Origin: Natronosalvus rutilus
GTDB lineage: Archaea; Halobacteriota; Halobacteria; Halobacteriales; Natrialbaceae
Length of the DNA: 64,000 bases
NCBI RefSeq assembly: GCF_024204665.1
Contig: NZ_CP100355.1
Span: forward strand, 186,001 to 250,000
Reading direction: 5' to 3'
Below are positions 48,816-58,195 of the stretch, one piece after another (the first letter of the stretch is position 1; each line of letters opens with the position of its first letter). Position numbers and translations under genes: made by a program. The notes beneath the pieces are model-generated. The model was not told where the DNA came from. It saw only the letters and a list, made by a program, of their open reading frames with translations, and did not search any database.

Positions 48816-50069
48816 GTGACACACACACGTTCGTCGACCCTCTCCGGGTACGCAATCGACTGGTTTCGCGAACACGACCGGGAGTCGTTTCTGGACCTCT
48901 ACGCGACCGTCTTCGACCGCCAGCGAACCGCCGAATGGTTTCGGTGGAAGTACGAGGCCAACCCATACGTCGATCACGTTCCCATCGCCGTCGCGAGACG
49001 ACAGCCTTCGGGGACCGTCGTCGGCTGTCGCGCCCACTTTCCGCTCGAGGTCAGCGTCGACGACGAGGCCCACCTCGCGTTCCAGCCCTGCGATACGATG
49101 GTCCACCCGGATCACCGACGCCGCGGGCTGTTCACGGCGATGAACCGCTGGGGCCTCGAACGATACGACGACGACGGCCCGGCCTTCTTCTTCAACTTCC
49201 CGAATGCGCAGGCGAAACCGGGTAACGAACGACTCGGCTGGCGCCCGCTCGGACCCGTGCCGATGTACTACCGGGTCCAGAATCCCGTGGCAGTCCTCGC
49301 TCGATGGCTCCGGGCGGTCGATTCGACTGTCGACTCCCGCGTGCCAATTACCGCCGATTCAACCGGTTCAGCCGGTTCAGCCGACACGAACGCCGACTCC
49401 GACTCGACCGATCAGTCGGCTACTGGAGAAACAACGGGGCCGACAGACGCGTTCGCCCGCGGCCTCACCAGCGCCGTGACGACGGGCCACCGGCTGGGTG
49501 ATCGACTGCTCGCACGGCGGTCACTGCGCGACGCGGACGTCGACGTGAACGTCGAACGGTACGATCTGGCACCAGTTGGAACGCTCGAGACGCTCGCGCG
49601 CCGGTCACGACTGGACGGCATCCGCGTCCGCCGGTCGTCGACGTTCTACCGGTGGCGACTGGACAATCCTCTCCACGAGTACGTGACCGTTCTCGCGAGG
49701 CGAGCGGACACCGGACTCCCGATCGCCGCGATGATCGTCTCGCCACAGGACGACCACGTCCGACTGGTCGACGCCCTCCCGCGCGGCGTCGACGCGAACG
49801 ACCCCGCCGCTTCGGCGCTTGAGTACCTGCTCCTCGCGGTGCTCGAGGCGTACCAGGAGAAACCGTTTCTAACGGCGTTCGGCGACGTCCTTCCCGATCC
49901 GCTCCGCTACCGGTTCCTTCCCGATACCCGGGCGCCCCTCGAGCCGATCCTCCGGCCGACCACGCGAACGCTGTACGCCCGTGGACTCGACGACGAAGTG
50001 AGTCGGCGACTCGCCTCGAGCACGGTCGATGACTGGCACCTGTCGCGGCTGGACCTGGATACGACCTGA
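48816..50069 (+). CDS. GNAT-family N-acetyltransferase, long
   Basis: 417 residues, start GTG 48816. An N-terminal GNAT-like module (VVGCRAHFPLEVSVDD; MVHPDHRRRGLFTAMNRWG, the acetyl-CoA loop) is joined by an acidic Ser/Thr/Asp linker (about 170-215) to a second alpha/beta domain, as in two-lobed acyl-transferases. Similar haloarchaeal proteins are linked to surface-glycan or lipid-linked sugar modification, but I cannot show it here. Downstream, convergent, are the pheT and pheS genes. Confidence 0.75.
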   Translation: MTHTRSSTLSGYAIDWFREHDRESFLDLYATVFDRQRTAEWFRWKYEANPYVDHVPIAVARRQPSGTVVGCRAHFPLEVSVDDEAHLAFQPCDTMVHPDHRRRGLFTAMNRWGLERYDDDGPAFFFNFPNAQAKPGNERLGWRPLGPVPMYYRVQNPVAVLARWLRAVDSTVDSRVPITADSTGSAGSADTNADSDSTDQSATGETTGPTDAFARGLTSAVTTGHRLGDRLLARRSLRDADVDVNVERYDLAPVGTLETLARRSRLDGIRVRRSSTFYRWRLDNPLHEYVTVLARRADTGLPIAAMIVSPQDDHVRLVDALPRGVDANDPAASALEYLLLAVLEAYQEKPFLTAFGDVLPDPLRYRFLPDTRAPLEPILRPTTRTLYARGLDDEVSRRLASSTVDDWHLSRLDLDTT

Positions 50070-50103
50070 GCCGGGTTCTACAGGCGGAGCAGGTCGAGGC
50101 GAT

Positions 50104-51897
50104 TCACTCCGCCAGCGCCTCGAGGTCGAACTCGAAGCCAGCGACGGGGACCTCCAGATCGTGCTCGACGAGGACCGTCGGGTGGACTTCGCCGATCACG
50201 CCGACCTTCTCGCCGTCGATCACGACGGCCGCGGTCCGACCGGGGATGTACGACGGATGCTTCGTCGGGGGCGTCTCGAGGTCGCCGTCGAAGCTCCGGA
50301 CGAGCGCCTGCAGGCGGGACTTTGCGTCCTCGTAGGCGGCGTCGTGGCGGGTAAGGACGGCGCCGACGTACCGTCCTTCGCAGACGCCCGTGTTCTCGGC
50401 GTCGTCAACCCGCGCGGCGAAGCCGATCTCGGCCAGGTCCTGCGGGTACCGGCGGTGGGTGTTGTTCTCGAGGACCATCAGTAGCGAGGGCGTGATCCAG
50501 GTGCGGAGCATCGTGTAGTCCTCGCTGTAGGGCCCCTTGATCGTCGCGGGCTCGCCCGCGCCGTAGGCATCGTCGTCTGGTCCGAGATCCATCCGATCGA
50601 AGTTCTCGGCTTCGCTGATCATGTGGAAGTTCAGCAGGTCCTGGAAGCCGAGGCCGACCAGTCGGGTCCGAGCGGCGTTCTCGAGGCGGGAGCGCTCGTG
50701 GCGGCCGCCGATGGTCCCCACGTCAGGGTAGCGGGGCTCGAGGTCGTTGAAGCCGTAAGCGCGCCCGAGGTCGTCGATGACGTCGAGGGGGTGGAGGACG
50801 TCGACGCGGTAGGGCGGGATGGTGACCTCGTAGGTGAGGGCATCGTGTTCGTCGCTCTCGTCTCCTTCTTCATCCTCGCCCTCGCCCTCTTCGGCTCCCA
50901 CGGTTCCCGCGGTTCCCGCGGGTTCCGACCGGTCGGAGCGCTCAGCCTCGAGACCCGAACGCTCGGCCAGGTCGACCACCTGCTCGGGCTCGAGGTCGAT
51001 CCCGAGGATGGACTTGATGCGGGCGTGAGGGACGGTCTTGGTCTTCGTCGAGAAGTCGGGCCGGACGACTCGCTGGTCTGGATACTCGACAGCCACCTCC
51101 TCCACCGTCGCCCCGCGGGCCGACAGGGCGTAGCAGACGATATTGAGCATCCGGTCGATCGTCCACTGGTCGGTCCCCGTCATCTCGACGAAGAGGTCGC
51201 GGGAGTCAGTCGAGACCTCCGTCCGGCGCCCGTTGATCACGGGCGGGAACGAGAACAGGCCCAGGTCGTCGTAGATCGCCGGGTAGCGCTCGTAGCCGCT
51301 CACGAGGTCGGCGTACGTCTTGCCCGTCTGGTGTTCCTCGAGCACCTCGGCAGGTGTCAGTTCCCGATCCGAATCGAGGGGCACGAACCGGTCCTCGTCG
51401 GGTTCGACGCCGACGTACTCGATGGTGGGGTTCCCCTCGGTCGCAGCGCTCCCCTTCAGCATGGTGAGGTCGTGAATCCCGATGGCCCCCTTCGCTCGCT
51501 TGCGCCCCATCGTCGCGTGCAACTTCTCCTGGAGCTGGATCAGCGACTCGAGGGCCGCTTCGTCCAGGTCCACGTCCCGGATCACGGCACCCGTGACGTA
51601 CGGGCGCTCGTCGGGCACGGAGTCGTCGACGACGATGGTCCAGTCGTGGGCGTTCGTCGTCGGGACGTATACGCCGCGGGCGTCGCCGTACTGGTAGCGA
51701 AGCGAGCGGGCGACGCCCTCGACCGACAGTCGGTCGAGGCGGTCCGGGGCGAACTCGAGTTCGAACTCCCCCTCGTCCGTACGGCCCTCGTACTCGAGGC
51801 CGAGGCCGAACAGGTCCGACTTGAGTTCCTCGTCGCCTTTCTCCTCGTGGCCGGTCAGTTCGCGCAGTTCGTCGGGGTCAATTTCGACCGTTGGCAT
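50104..51897 (-). CDS. pheT: Phenylalanine-tRNA ligase beta subunit
   Basis: 597 residues. Beta subunit of the tetrameric synthetase. B1 and B5 domains are followed by core catalytic-like modules. Recognisable stretches are RLSVEGVARSLRYQYGDARG, TMGRKRAKGAIGIHDL, GTDQWTIDRMLNIVCYALSARG and LGFQDLLNFHMISEAENFDR. An acidic insertion with Glu/Gly/Asp repeats (about 335-350) is haloarchaeal. ATG 51897 overlaps the stop of pheS by one base (TGATG), so they form an operon. Confidence 0.96.
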   Translation of the reverse strand: MPTVEIDPDELRELTGHEEKGDEELKSDLFGLGLEYEGRTDEGEFELEFAPDRLDRLSVEGVARSLRYQYGDARGVYVPTTNAHDWTIVVDDSVPDERPYVTGAVIRDVDLDEAALESLIQLQEKLHATMGRKRAKGAIGIHDLTMLKGSAATEGNPTIEYVGVEPDEDRFVPLDSDRELTPAEVLEEHQTGKTYADLVSGYERYPAIYDDLGLFSFPPVINGRRTEVSTDSRDLFVEMTGTDQWTIDRMLNIVCYALSARGATVEEVAVEYPDQRVVRPDFSTKTKTVPHARIKSILGIDLEPEQVVDLAERSGLEAERSDRSEPAGTAGTVGAEEGEGEDEEGDESDEHDALTYEVTIPPYRVDVLHPLDVIDDLGRAYGFNDLEPRYPDVGTIGGRHERSRLENAARTRLVGLGFQDLLNFHMISEAENFDRMDLGPDDDAYGAGEPATIKGPYSEDYTMLRTWITPSLLMVLENNTHRRYPQDLAEIGFAARVDDAENTGVCEGRYVGAVLTRHDAAYEDAKSRLQALVRSFDGDLETPPTKHPSYIPGRTAAVVIDGEKVGVIGEVHPTVLVEHDLEVPVAGFEFDLEALAE

Positions 51898-53438
51898 CAG
51901 TAGGTCACCTCCGTCTCGCGCAGCAGTTCCAGATCACACAGCGTCCCGTGGATGTCCCGGATGTCCTCGAAGCCGTACATCAGCATGAGCAGGCGCTCGA
52001 GGGCGAGCCCCCAGGCCATCACGTCACAGTCGACGCCCAGCGGTTCCAGCATCTCCTCGCGGAAGATGCCCGAGTTGCCGATTTCCACCATCTCGCCCGT
52101 CGTCGGGTGGGTGCCGAACAGCTCGAAGCTCGGCTCCGTGTAGGGGTTGTAGTGGGGTTTGAACTCGATGTCCGTGATCCCGAACTGGGCGTAGAACTCC
52201 TCGAAGGTGCCCATCAGGTCCCGCACGGACAGGTTCTCGGCCATCACCCAACCCTCGATCTGGAAGAACTCCAGTAAGTGAGTCGGGTCCAGCGTGTCGT
52301 TCCGGTACACCTTCTCCACGCTGAAGTACCGCTGTGGCGGCTCGAGGTCACCGATCTGGTGACCCGACAGGTATCGCGCCGAGAGCGACGTCGTGTGCCC
52401 GCGAAGCGCGATGGCGCGCGCGAAGTCCTCGTCCCACGGCGAGTTGTAGCCCTCGCCGTCCTCGCCGACGCCCTCGCGGTGGGCGCGCTCGACGCGCTCG
52501 ACGAGATCCTCGGGAAGGTGGTCGATGTGAGTCGGGTGCTCGAGGGCGAACCGGTCCCAGTGCGTTCTAGCCGGGTGGTCCTGGGGCATGAACAGGCAGT
52601 CGTTGATCCAGAAGTCAGCGTCCGCGTGGGGGCCGTCCATCTCCTGGAAGCCCATGCCGACGAGGGTGTCCTTGACCCGCTCGGCGGTCTGGCGCAGGAT
52701 GTGGACGCTGCCGCCGTCGACGGGTGCCGCGTCGGCCTCGACATTGTACTCGGTGAACTCGGCGTCACGCCAGTCGCCGCTAGTCAGGAGGTCGGGGGTG
52801 ACCTGGCCGACCGTTTCGGCCGTCTCGATGCCCGCCATCAATTCCGTGACACCCGTTTCGGTGAGCGTCGCCTCGCGGACGGTCGACTCGCTTCGCTCGA
52901 GCAGGCCCCGCCGCTCGAGGTGCTCAAGGGTGTCGTCGTCGAGCTCGAGGGCGTCGGTCGCGGTTTCGGCGTCGCCGTCGCTTTCGCCGTCGACCAGCTC
53001 CTCGAGCGCGCTCGCCTCGGCGTCCGATTCTGGGTCGGCGTCGGGGTCGGCCGTGATCTCGCCGCCGTCGATCGCGCCGTAGCCCTTGCGCGCGTAGTTC
53101 GACAGCGCGATGTTGACCTGCGGCCCCTCGAGTCCGGACTGGCCGATGACGCGGCCCATCTCGACGGCCTCGTCGTCGGCTCCGGCCGCGAGGGCAGCCT
53201 CGTAGAGGCGCATCTCGGGGAGGCCGTCGGCGGCGTACTCGCGACCCTCGTCGGTGAGAGTGATCGTTTCGTCGATTCGCTCGGTGACGTCGACCAGACC
53301 TGCCTCCTCGAGTTCGAAAACCGCGCCGGTGACGGTCTCGGGGGGCACGTCGGTCGCGTCGGCGAGGGCGTCGACGCTCCGTGCCTCGTCTGCGCTCGCG
53401 GCCTGGACGACCGCGGCCTGTGGTGTGGGTAGCTGCAT
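51897..53438 (-). CDS. pheS: Phenylalanine-tRNA ligase alpha subunit
   Basis: 513 residues, start ATG 53438. Charges phenylalanine onto tRNA together with PheT. Two winged-helix domains at the N-terminus (ADEARSVDALADATDVPPETVT; LEELVDG onward) bind tRNA. The class II core has MDGPHADADFWINDCLFMPQDHPART (motif 2 area) and the C-terminal GLALERLLMLMYG (motif 3). Its stop overlaps the start of pheT. An acidic Asp-rich linker (about 130-170) separates the parts. Confidence 0.97.
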   Translation of the reverse strand: MQLPTPQAAVVQAASADEARSVDALADATDVPPETVTGAVFELEEAGLVDVTERIDETITLTDEGREYAADGLPEMRLYEAALAAGADDEAVEMGRVIGQSGLEGPQVNIALSNYARKGYGAIDGGEITADPDADPESDAEASALEELVDGESDGDAETATDALELDDDTLEHLERRGLLERSESTVREATLTETGVTELMAGIETAETVGQVTPDLLTSGDWRDAEFTEYNVEADAAPVDGGSVHILRQTAERVKDTLVGMGFQEMDGPHADADFWINDCLFMPQDHPARTHWDRFALEHPTHIDHLPEDLVERVERAHREGVGEDGEGYNSPWDEDFARAIALRGHTTSLSARYLSGHQIGDLEPPQRYFSVEKVYRNDTLDPTHLLEFFQIEGWVMAENLSVRDLMGTFEEFYAQFGITDIEFKPHYNPYTEPSFELFGTHPTTGEMVEIGNSGIFREEMLEPLGVDCDVMAWGLALERLLMLMYGFEDIRDIHGTLCDLELLRETEVTY

Positions 53439-53692
53439 TCGCTTGCTCGTATGACTGGGTGTCGGTCAGTTAGCGGTTCCGAAGTCTCGGCCCCGGCTAC
53501 GCGAGTCGAGGCGTCGTCCGGTCGGTTTCGACTCGAGGGTGATCGCTCCCCCTCGAGGTCCACCGGCCGGTCACCGGGTAAAAAAGCCGAATCCCGCGCG
53601 GCGGCTGGTCGGCTGGGCGGCGGTGCGGGCACGCGGTCGGGATTCGGGTGCCATACCCGCTACTGCGGCGAGTTGCATCAAAAGCGTTGTGG

Positions 53693-55165
53693 TCAGGAGA
53701 GCGCCCGCTCGACCGCGGCGGCGACGCTGCGGGCCTTCTCGGCGAGTTCCGGCGAAATCTGGCCGGCGTCGACGGCCGCCTCGAGTTCGTCCTCGTCGAC
53801 GACCGCAACCGAGCCGTCCGTTCGGCGGATCACGTCGACGTGGAGGTCGACGTACCGAGCGCTGTCGGGAAACAGTTCCACGGGCGTACAGACGTTCACG
53901 TAGGTGCCCTTCGTCCTCCCATCGGCGGCTTTGTAGGTCGTCGGGTACCACCAACGCCCCTCCTTGAGTTTGGTAATCGCCACGTCGCCGTCTTCAATGG
54001 GAACCTCGAGGGCGTCGTAGGTCCCGCCCCCGCGCATGCTTCGCTCGAGGGTCAGGCTACCGTCCTCGCTCCAGTCGGTCACCTCGCCGGTCCCGAGGGT
54101 GATGAGGCGGCCGTCGGGCTTGCCGTGGCCGAGCGCGAGGCGGTCGCCCGCCGTCGGGCCGAACTGGCGAGAGACGGCGGCAAAGGGGAACTCTTCCTCG
54201 CCTGTCGGATCGGCGACGGCCTCGGCGAAGTCGACGGCCACGCTTGCCGACCGGTCGCCGGCCTTGATCCGGTGGTGGCCGACCATCGTGGTCTCGACGG
54301 TTCGTCGCACCTCGTCTAGGGCGAGTCGCGACTCGCGGCCGAACCAGAGCCAGGCGGTCGCCTGCGGGTCGGCGAGTCGCGCGGGGTCGCCGGGTTCCTC
54401 GGGCGCGTCCTCGAGATGGGCCTCGAGCGTTCGCACGCGATCGACGGCGTCCTCGAGAGCCGCGGTCATCGCCTCGAGGTCGGCGTCCACGGCGCTGCGG
54501 TGCCACCGGAGGCCCCAGCCATCCGGAATCGAGGTCGAGAGCAGGTCCGTCATCCCGACGAGTTCCTCGGCTCGCGCTCCGTCGAAATCGGCACCGATGC
54601 CGCTTCGGTCCCGGGAGAGGGTACAGAAGCCGCCCTCGACGGCGAGTCCGGGTGACAGGCGAGGAGCGTCGTCGGCCCACGGGGACGTCGGCTCGCGGAC
54701 CTGCAGACGGTAGCGGTCGTCAGCGTCGACGTAACCGTCGGCGTCGTCGTACTTGAGGTACCCTCGTCGTCCGTCGCCGAGGGAGACGGGAGCGCCGCGG
54801 CCGCCGTCGGCCTCGCGGACCGCGCCGTCGAACACCGCTCCCCGAGGGACGGGATCCGCCCAGCGGAACGTGTCGAGCGCCAGCGACTCGAGGTGTGCGA
54901 GCACGCGATCGACGCACTCGGGGTCGCCCGACACCTCGAGACCCTGACGGTCGCGAGTCGTCTCGATCCGGACGTCAGCGGGTGCCGTCGGGAAGTCGGT
55001 CTCAAACCGCGCTCGGATGGGTTCCGAGGCCTGGACGACCGTGTGGCCGGCCTCGAGTAGCCGCTGGGTCACGGCGGTGGTGTAGATGCCGCGGACGCGA
55101 ATGCGAACGTCGACGGCGGTACCTGGATCGGCCGACCCGTCGGTACCGGTACCCCCCTCGCTCAT
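53693..55165 (-). CDS. FAU-1 family RNase E/G-like RNA-binding protein
   Basis: 490 residues. The N-terminal half has the RNase E/G-like S1/RNase H fold: GIYTTAVTQRLLEAGHTVVQ, GRRGYLKYDDADGYVD and the catalytic-like PGLAVEGGFCTLSRD. The C-terminal 200 residues (GHHRIKAGDRSASVAVDFAEAV; WWYPTTYKAADGRTKGTYVN) match the DUF402 part of FAU-1 from Pyrococcus, reported as an AU-rich RNA-binding ribonuclease involved in rRNA processing. Start ATG 55165, overlapped by the preceding gene's stop (4 bases). Confidence 0.9.
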   Translation of the reverse strand: MSEGGTGTDGSADPGTAVDVRIRVRGIYTTAVTQRLLEAGHTVVQASEPIRARFETDFPTAPADVRIETTRDRQGLEVSGDPECVDRVLAHLESLALDTFRWADPVPRGAVFDGAVREADGGRGAPVSLGDGRRGYLKYDDADGYVDADDRYRLQVREPTSPWADDAPRLSPGLAVEGGFCTLSRDRSGIGADFDGARAEELVGMTDLLSTSIPDGWGLRWHRSAVDADLEAMTAALEDAVDRVRTLEAHLEDAPEEPGDPARLADPQATAWLWFGRESRLALDEVRRTVETTMVGHHRIKAGDRSASVAVDFAEAVADPTGEEEFPFAAVSRQFGPTAGDRLALGHGKPDGRLITLGTGEVTDWSEDGSLTLERSMRGGGTYDALEVPIEDGDVAITKLKEGRWWYPTTYKAADGRTKGTYVNVCTPVELFPDSARYVDLHVDVIRRTDGSVAVVDEDELEAAVDAGQISPELAEKARSVAAAVERALS

Positions 55166-55539
55166 CGGAGCGTCTCCCGGTCGGCGGCGAACCGGACCCG
55201 GTCGTTGACCGAGGGGCCGAGCGTCAGTTCGACGAACTCCTCGTCGAGCACCCGACCGTCTTCGACGTAGACGCCCCAGGTGTCGAACCGGAGCCAGCCG
55301 CGCATCTCGGCGGCGTGGGTGGTCAGGTCGAGGCCCTCCACGGCGTGTTCGGGATACTCGGCGCTCGAGTGGGCCATGTCGAGATCCGAGTAGACGGTGT
55401 CGTGACGCTCGAAGAACGACTCGAGGGCCGCAGCGTCTGCGGCGACGGCCTCGACGACGAGTTCCGAGGCTCGCCCGAGGTCGTCGGTCTCGAGGCCGAC
55501 CTCCCGGAGAGCCCGCTGGGTTCGCTGATCGAAGTGCAT
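55162..55539 (-). CDS. Hypothetical protein coupled to FAU-1
   Basis: 125 residues, start ATG 55539: MHFDQRTQRALREVGLETDDLG, then AADAAALESFFERHDTVYSDLDMAHSS and a beta-strand-rich end (GPSVNDRVRFAAD). Small and acidic, no signal peptide. Its last codons overlap the FAU-1 start by 4 bases, so the two are co-translated. The gene may assist the RNase. I recall the family as DUF7532, but not with certainty. Confidence 0.75.
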   Translation of the reverse strand: MHFDQRTQRALREVGLETDDLGRASELVVEAVAADAAALESFFERHDTVYSDLDMAHSSAEYPEHAVEGLDLTTHAAEMRGWLRFDTWGVYVEDGRVLDEEFVELTLGPSVNDRVRFAADRETLR

Positions 55540-55693
55540 GGACGACGGTTAGCACCGGGAGCGTTTGTGGATTGTGGGTTCGCGGCGAACGGCGACTCGA
55601 GTTTGTGAATTCAGTGGTACGGACCCAACAGCAACAGCGGACACGGCGGCGGCTCGAGACGGTGGTGTTGGCAGCGACGGCTCGTCGTCGGAA

Positions 55694-55942
55694 TCAGTCG
55701 TCGGCGTGAGCGCCAGTCAGCGAAGAATAGGTGGGTCCGGACGACAGGGACGTCGTCGGCGTCGGGTCGGCGTCGGGTTGGTCGGGTTCGATGCGTTCGG
55801 TTTCCGGTTCAGGTTCGTCCTCGAGTCGTTTGGCCTCTTTCTCGAGTGTACCGGCGATCGCCGGCGGAAGGTCTCGTACGTGTGTTGTGTCCTCCGGGGA
55901 GGGCGGCGACGTGAGGAGGACCCCACGGGTGGGTCGAGTCAT
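55694..55942 (-). CDS. Short disordered protein of doubtful status
   Basis: 82 residues from ATG 55942: MTRPTRGVLLTSPPSPEDTTHVRDL, one helix AIAGTLEKEAKRLEDE, then an acidic Pro/Asp/Thr linker. An in-frame ATG at 55969 would add nine residues. Upstream the sequence is AT-rich (about 55975-56012), giving possible TATA elements for both this gene and the PrsW gene opposite. It has no family I know, and it may be non-coding. Kept because its composition is haloarchaeal and the helix is well formed. Confidence 0.45.
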   Translation of the reverse strand: MTRPTRGVLLTSPPSPEDTTHVRDLPPAIAGTLEKEAKRLEDEPEPETERIEPDQPDADPTPTTSLSSGPTYSSLTGAHADD

Positions 55943-56062
55943 GGTGGAGGGTGGGCATTCATTCCGCATAAAGCCGATCCTTAAACACCTATTGTCATAT
56001 AATCACATATAAGGAGTGGGTACCCACGAACGTATTTGATCGCTGGCCAATGTATGGTGGAT

Positions 56063-57073
56063 ATGGCCAGCAAGCGCGACCCGATCGAACGAGCGGCCGG
56101 CTCCTCGGCCGACCTCTACGACGTCTCGACCTGGGAACCTCGCTCGCGACTCGACCGATTCGCCGCCTGGCTGTACGCCGCGATCAGTTACGGGCTCCAC
56201 GCCATCGTGCTCGCCGTCGCCCTGTTGATCACGATTTCACTCCTGGCTTCGCCCACGTTTCTCGTGCTCGACGAGCCACTCATCGGCGCGTTCTTCGCAC
56301 TCTCGGTCGTCCCCGCCGCGCTCCTCGCCGCGTATATCTGGTACGCGGACATCACCACGAGCGAACCGCTCTCGCTCCTCGTCAGCACGTTCGTCCTGGC
56401 CGTCCTCTTCGCTACGTTCGCCGCCGTCACGAATACGTTCGCTGGCTCCTTCCTGCAACCGATTCCCATCGTCGGGACGATCCTCTTTTTCTACCTGATC
56501 GTCGGGCCCGTCGAGGAGGCGGTCAAACTCCTCGCTGTGCGCGTCTTCGCCTTCCGGAACGACTCCTTCGACGCCGTGATCGACGGCGCCGTCTACGGGG
56601 CCGTCGCGGGCCTGGGTTTCGCCGCCATCGAGAACGCTCTCTACATCACCCAGTCCGTCGGCACCGTCGGCGCCGAGACCAGCCTGTTCGCTGCCGCGGG
56701 CGGGATCACGACGACCCGCGCGCTCGCCGGCCCCGGTCACGTCATCTACTCCGCCGTCGCCGGCTACTACCTTGGCCTCGCGAAGTTCAACCCGGCAAAC
56801 GCCGGGCCAATCGTCGTCAAGGGCCTGCTCGTCGCCTCGTTCATCCACGCGACGTACAACGTCACCGTCCAGGTCGTGCCGCCGGTGATCGCCGCACTCT
56901 GGGGGATCGGCCCCGCGCTCGCGGTTATCATCTACGTCGTCGTCTACGACGGACTAGCCGCCTTCTACCTCTACCGAAAACTCAGCCGCTACCGGCGAAC
57001 CTACCGCGCCGTCCGCAACGACGGCGGCGACCACGGCGCCGAGATGACGGAGTTCGAACCAGGTCAGCGCTGA
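56063..57073 (+). CDS. PrsW-family intramembrane metalloprotease
   Basis: 336 residues with eight or so membrane helices. The catalytic signature is GPVEEAVKLLAVR (Glu-Glu, about 148-160), then AIENALY, and AGPGHVIYSAVAGYYLG and FIHATYN, giving the Glu/His set of the PrsW/Abi family. Bacterial PrsW cleaves an anti-sigma factor. In haloarchaea the substrate is unknown. Start ATG 56063; ATG 56054 would add three residues. Divergent from the short disordered protein. Confidence 0.88.
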   Translation: MASKRDPIERAAGSSADLYDVSTWEPRSRLDRFAAWLYAAISYGLHAIVLAVALLITISLLASPTFLVLDEPLIGAFFALSVVPAALLAAYIWYADITTSEPLSLLVSTFVLAVLFATFAAVTNTFAGSFLQPIPIVGTILFFYLIVGPVEEAVKLLAVRVFAFRNDSFDAVIDGAVYGAVAGLGFAAIENALYITQSVGTVGAETSLFAAAGGITTTRALAGPGHVIYSAVAGYYLGLAKFNPANAGPIVVKGLLVASFIHATYNVTVQVVPPVIAALWGIGPALAVIIYVVVYDGLAAFYLYRKLSRYRRTYRAVRNDGGDHGAEMTEFEPGQR

Positions 57074-57097
57074 ACATGCGAAATTGACTTCGTTCCG

Positions 57098-57724
57098 TTA
57101 CTGCGTAGCCGCGAGGCGGTCGCGCTCGAGGTGTCCCTCGAGCAACCGTTCGACGTACTTCGCGAGGACGTCGACCTCGAGGTGGACGGGATCGCCGGGC
57201 GATTTTTCCGAGAGGGTCGTCAGGTCGTAGGTCGTCGGGATGATCGCCACCGTCACCCGGCCGTCGTCGGTCAGGTCGGCCACGGTGAGGCTGATCCCGT
57301 CGAGCGTGATCGACCCCTTCTCGACGACGTAGCGGCCGTAGCCCTCGGGAAGGTCGAACTCGAAGAACCAGTCGTCGCCGACGGACTCCACGTCGCGAAC
57401 GGTCGCGACGCTGTCGACGTGCCCCTGGACGACGTGGCCGTCGAAGCGGCCGTCGGCGGGCATCGCTCGCTCGAGGTTGACGGCGTCGCCGACCGCGAGT
57501 GAGCCCAGGTAGGTCCGCTCGACGGTCTCGCTGGCGAGGAAGACCTCGAACCAGGTACCGGGTTCGAACGCCTCGACGGTCAGGCAGGCGCCGCTGACGC
57601 TGATCGACTGGCCGTGTGCCGGGTTCCTGGCGACCTCGTCCGCACCGATCCGGAGTCTGAGGCCCTCGTCCGTCTCGGTTCGGTCGACGATTTCGCCCGT
57701 CTCCTCGACGATGCCGGTGAACAT
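57098..57724 (-). CDS. ribE: Riboflavin synthase alpha-type
   Basis: 208 residues made of two lumazine-binding halves. The first opens MFTGIVEETGEI with SISVSGACLTVEAF. The second has DGHVVQGHVDSVATV and SITLDGISLTV. It joins two 6,7-dimethyl-8-ribityllumazine molecules to riboflavin. The trimeric bacterial-type enzyme is normal for haloarchaea. Start ATG 57724; further upstream is not coding-like. Convergent with PrsW. Other rib genes are not in the window. Confidence 0.96.
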   Translation of the reverse strand: MFTGIVEETGEIVDRTETDEGLRLRIGADEVARNPAHGQSISVSGACLTVEAFEPGTWFEVFLASETVERTYLGSLAVGDAVNLERAMPADGRFDGHVVQGHVDSVATVRDVESVGDDWFFEFDLPEGYGRYVVEKGSITLDGISLTVADLTDDGRVTVAIIPTTYDLTTLSEKSPGDPVHLEVDVLAKYVERLLEGHLERDRLAATQ

Positions 57725-57843
57725 GCTCGAGACTCGCGCGCTCGTGACCAAATACGTTCCGGATCTGTAATGCATCCCACATTCGTTACGGTGCTCGAGC
57801 GTAGTCGTCGTGTTTTTCCCGCTTCCCGACGAATTGGTCCTCA

Positions 57844-58086
57844 ATGGGTGGCCTCATCGACACGATCAAACTCGCCGGTATCCTCGTATTCGCCATTCCG
57901 GCGGGCCTCGCCGGACTCGAGCTGGCGTTGCGGGGGAACACGCTCGTCGGCGGCGCACTCGTCGGCCTGGCGATCATGCTGGTCGTCATCGACCACTATC
58001 TGACGACGCCCGGTGATCTTCCGGGGATGGTCGTGAGTCGAGTGGTCGGAAAAGCGGTTCGGGACCCCGAAGAGTCAGAGGAGTGA
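57844..58086 (+). CDS. Small two-helix membrane protein (DUF7533-like)
   Basis: 80 residues, start ATG 57844. Two hydrophobic helices: IKLAGILVFAIPAGLAGLEL and LVGGALVGLAIMLVVIDHYL. Then LPGMVVSRVVGKAVRDPEESEE. It resembles a family I believe is DUF7533. It is divergent from the riboflavin synthase gene by 119 bases and comes before the acyl-CoA ligase gene, 109 bases away. No function assigned. Confidence 0.7.
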   Translation: MGGLIDTIKLAGILVFAIPAGLAGLELALRGNTLVGGALVGLAIMLVVIDHYLTTPGDLPGMVVSRVVGKAVRDPEESEE

Positions 58087-58195
58087 ATCTCGCCGCTTCG
58101 TTGTAGACGAGTAATTCGCCACCGTCGAGTGCGAGTATACCTAACCCTAACGATAAAAAAGGTAATACCTGCGTTTCTCGTCGTCTCGAGTGGAT

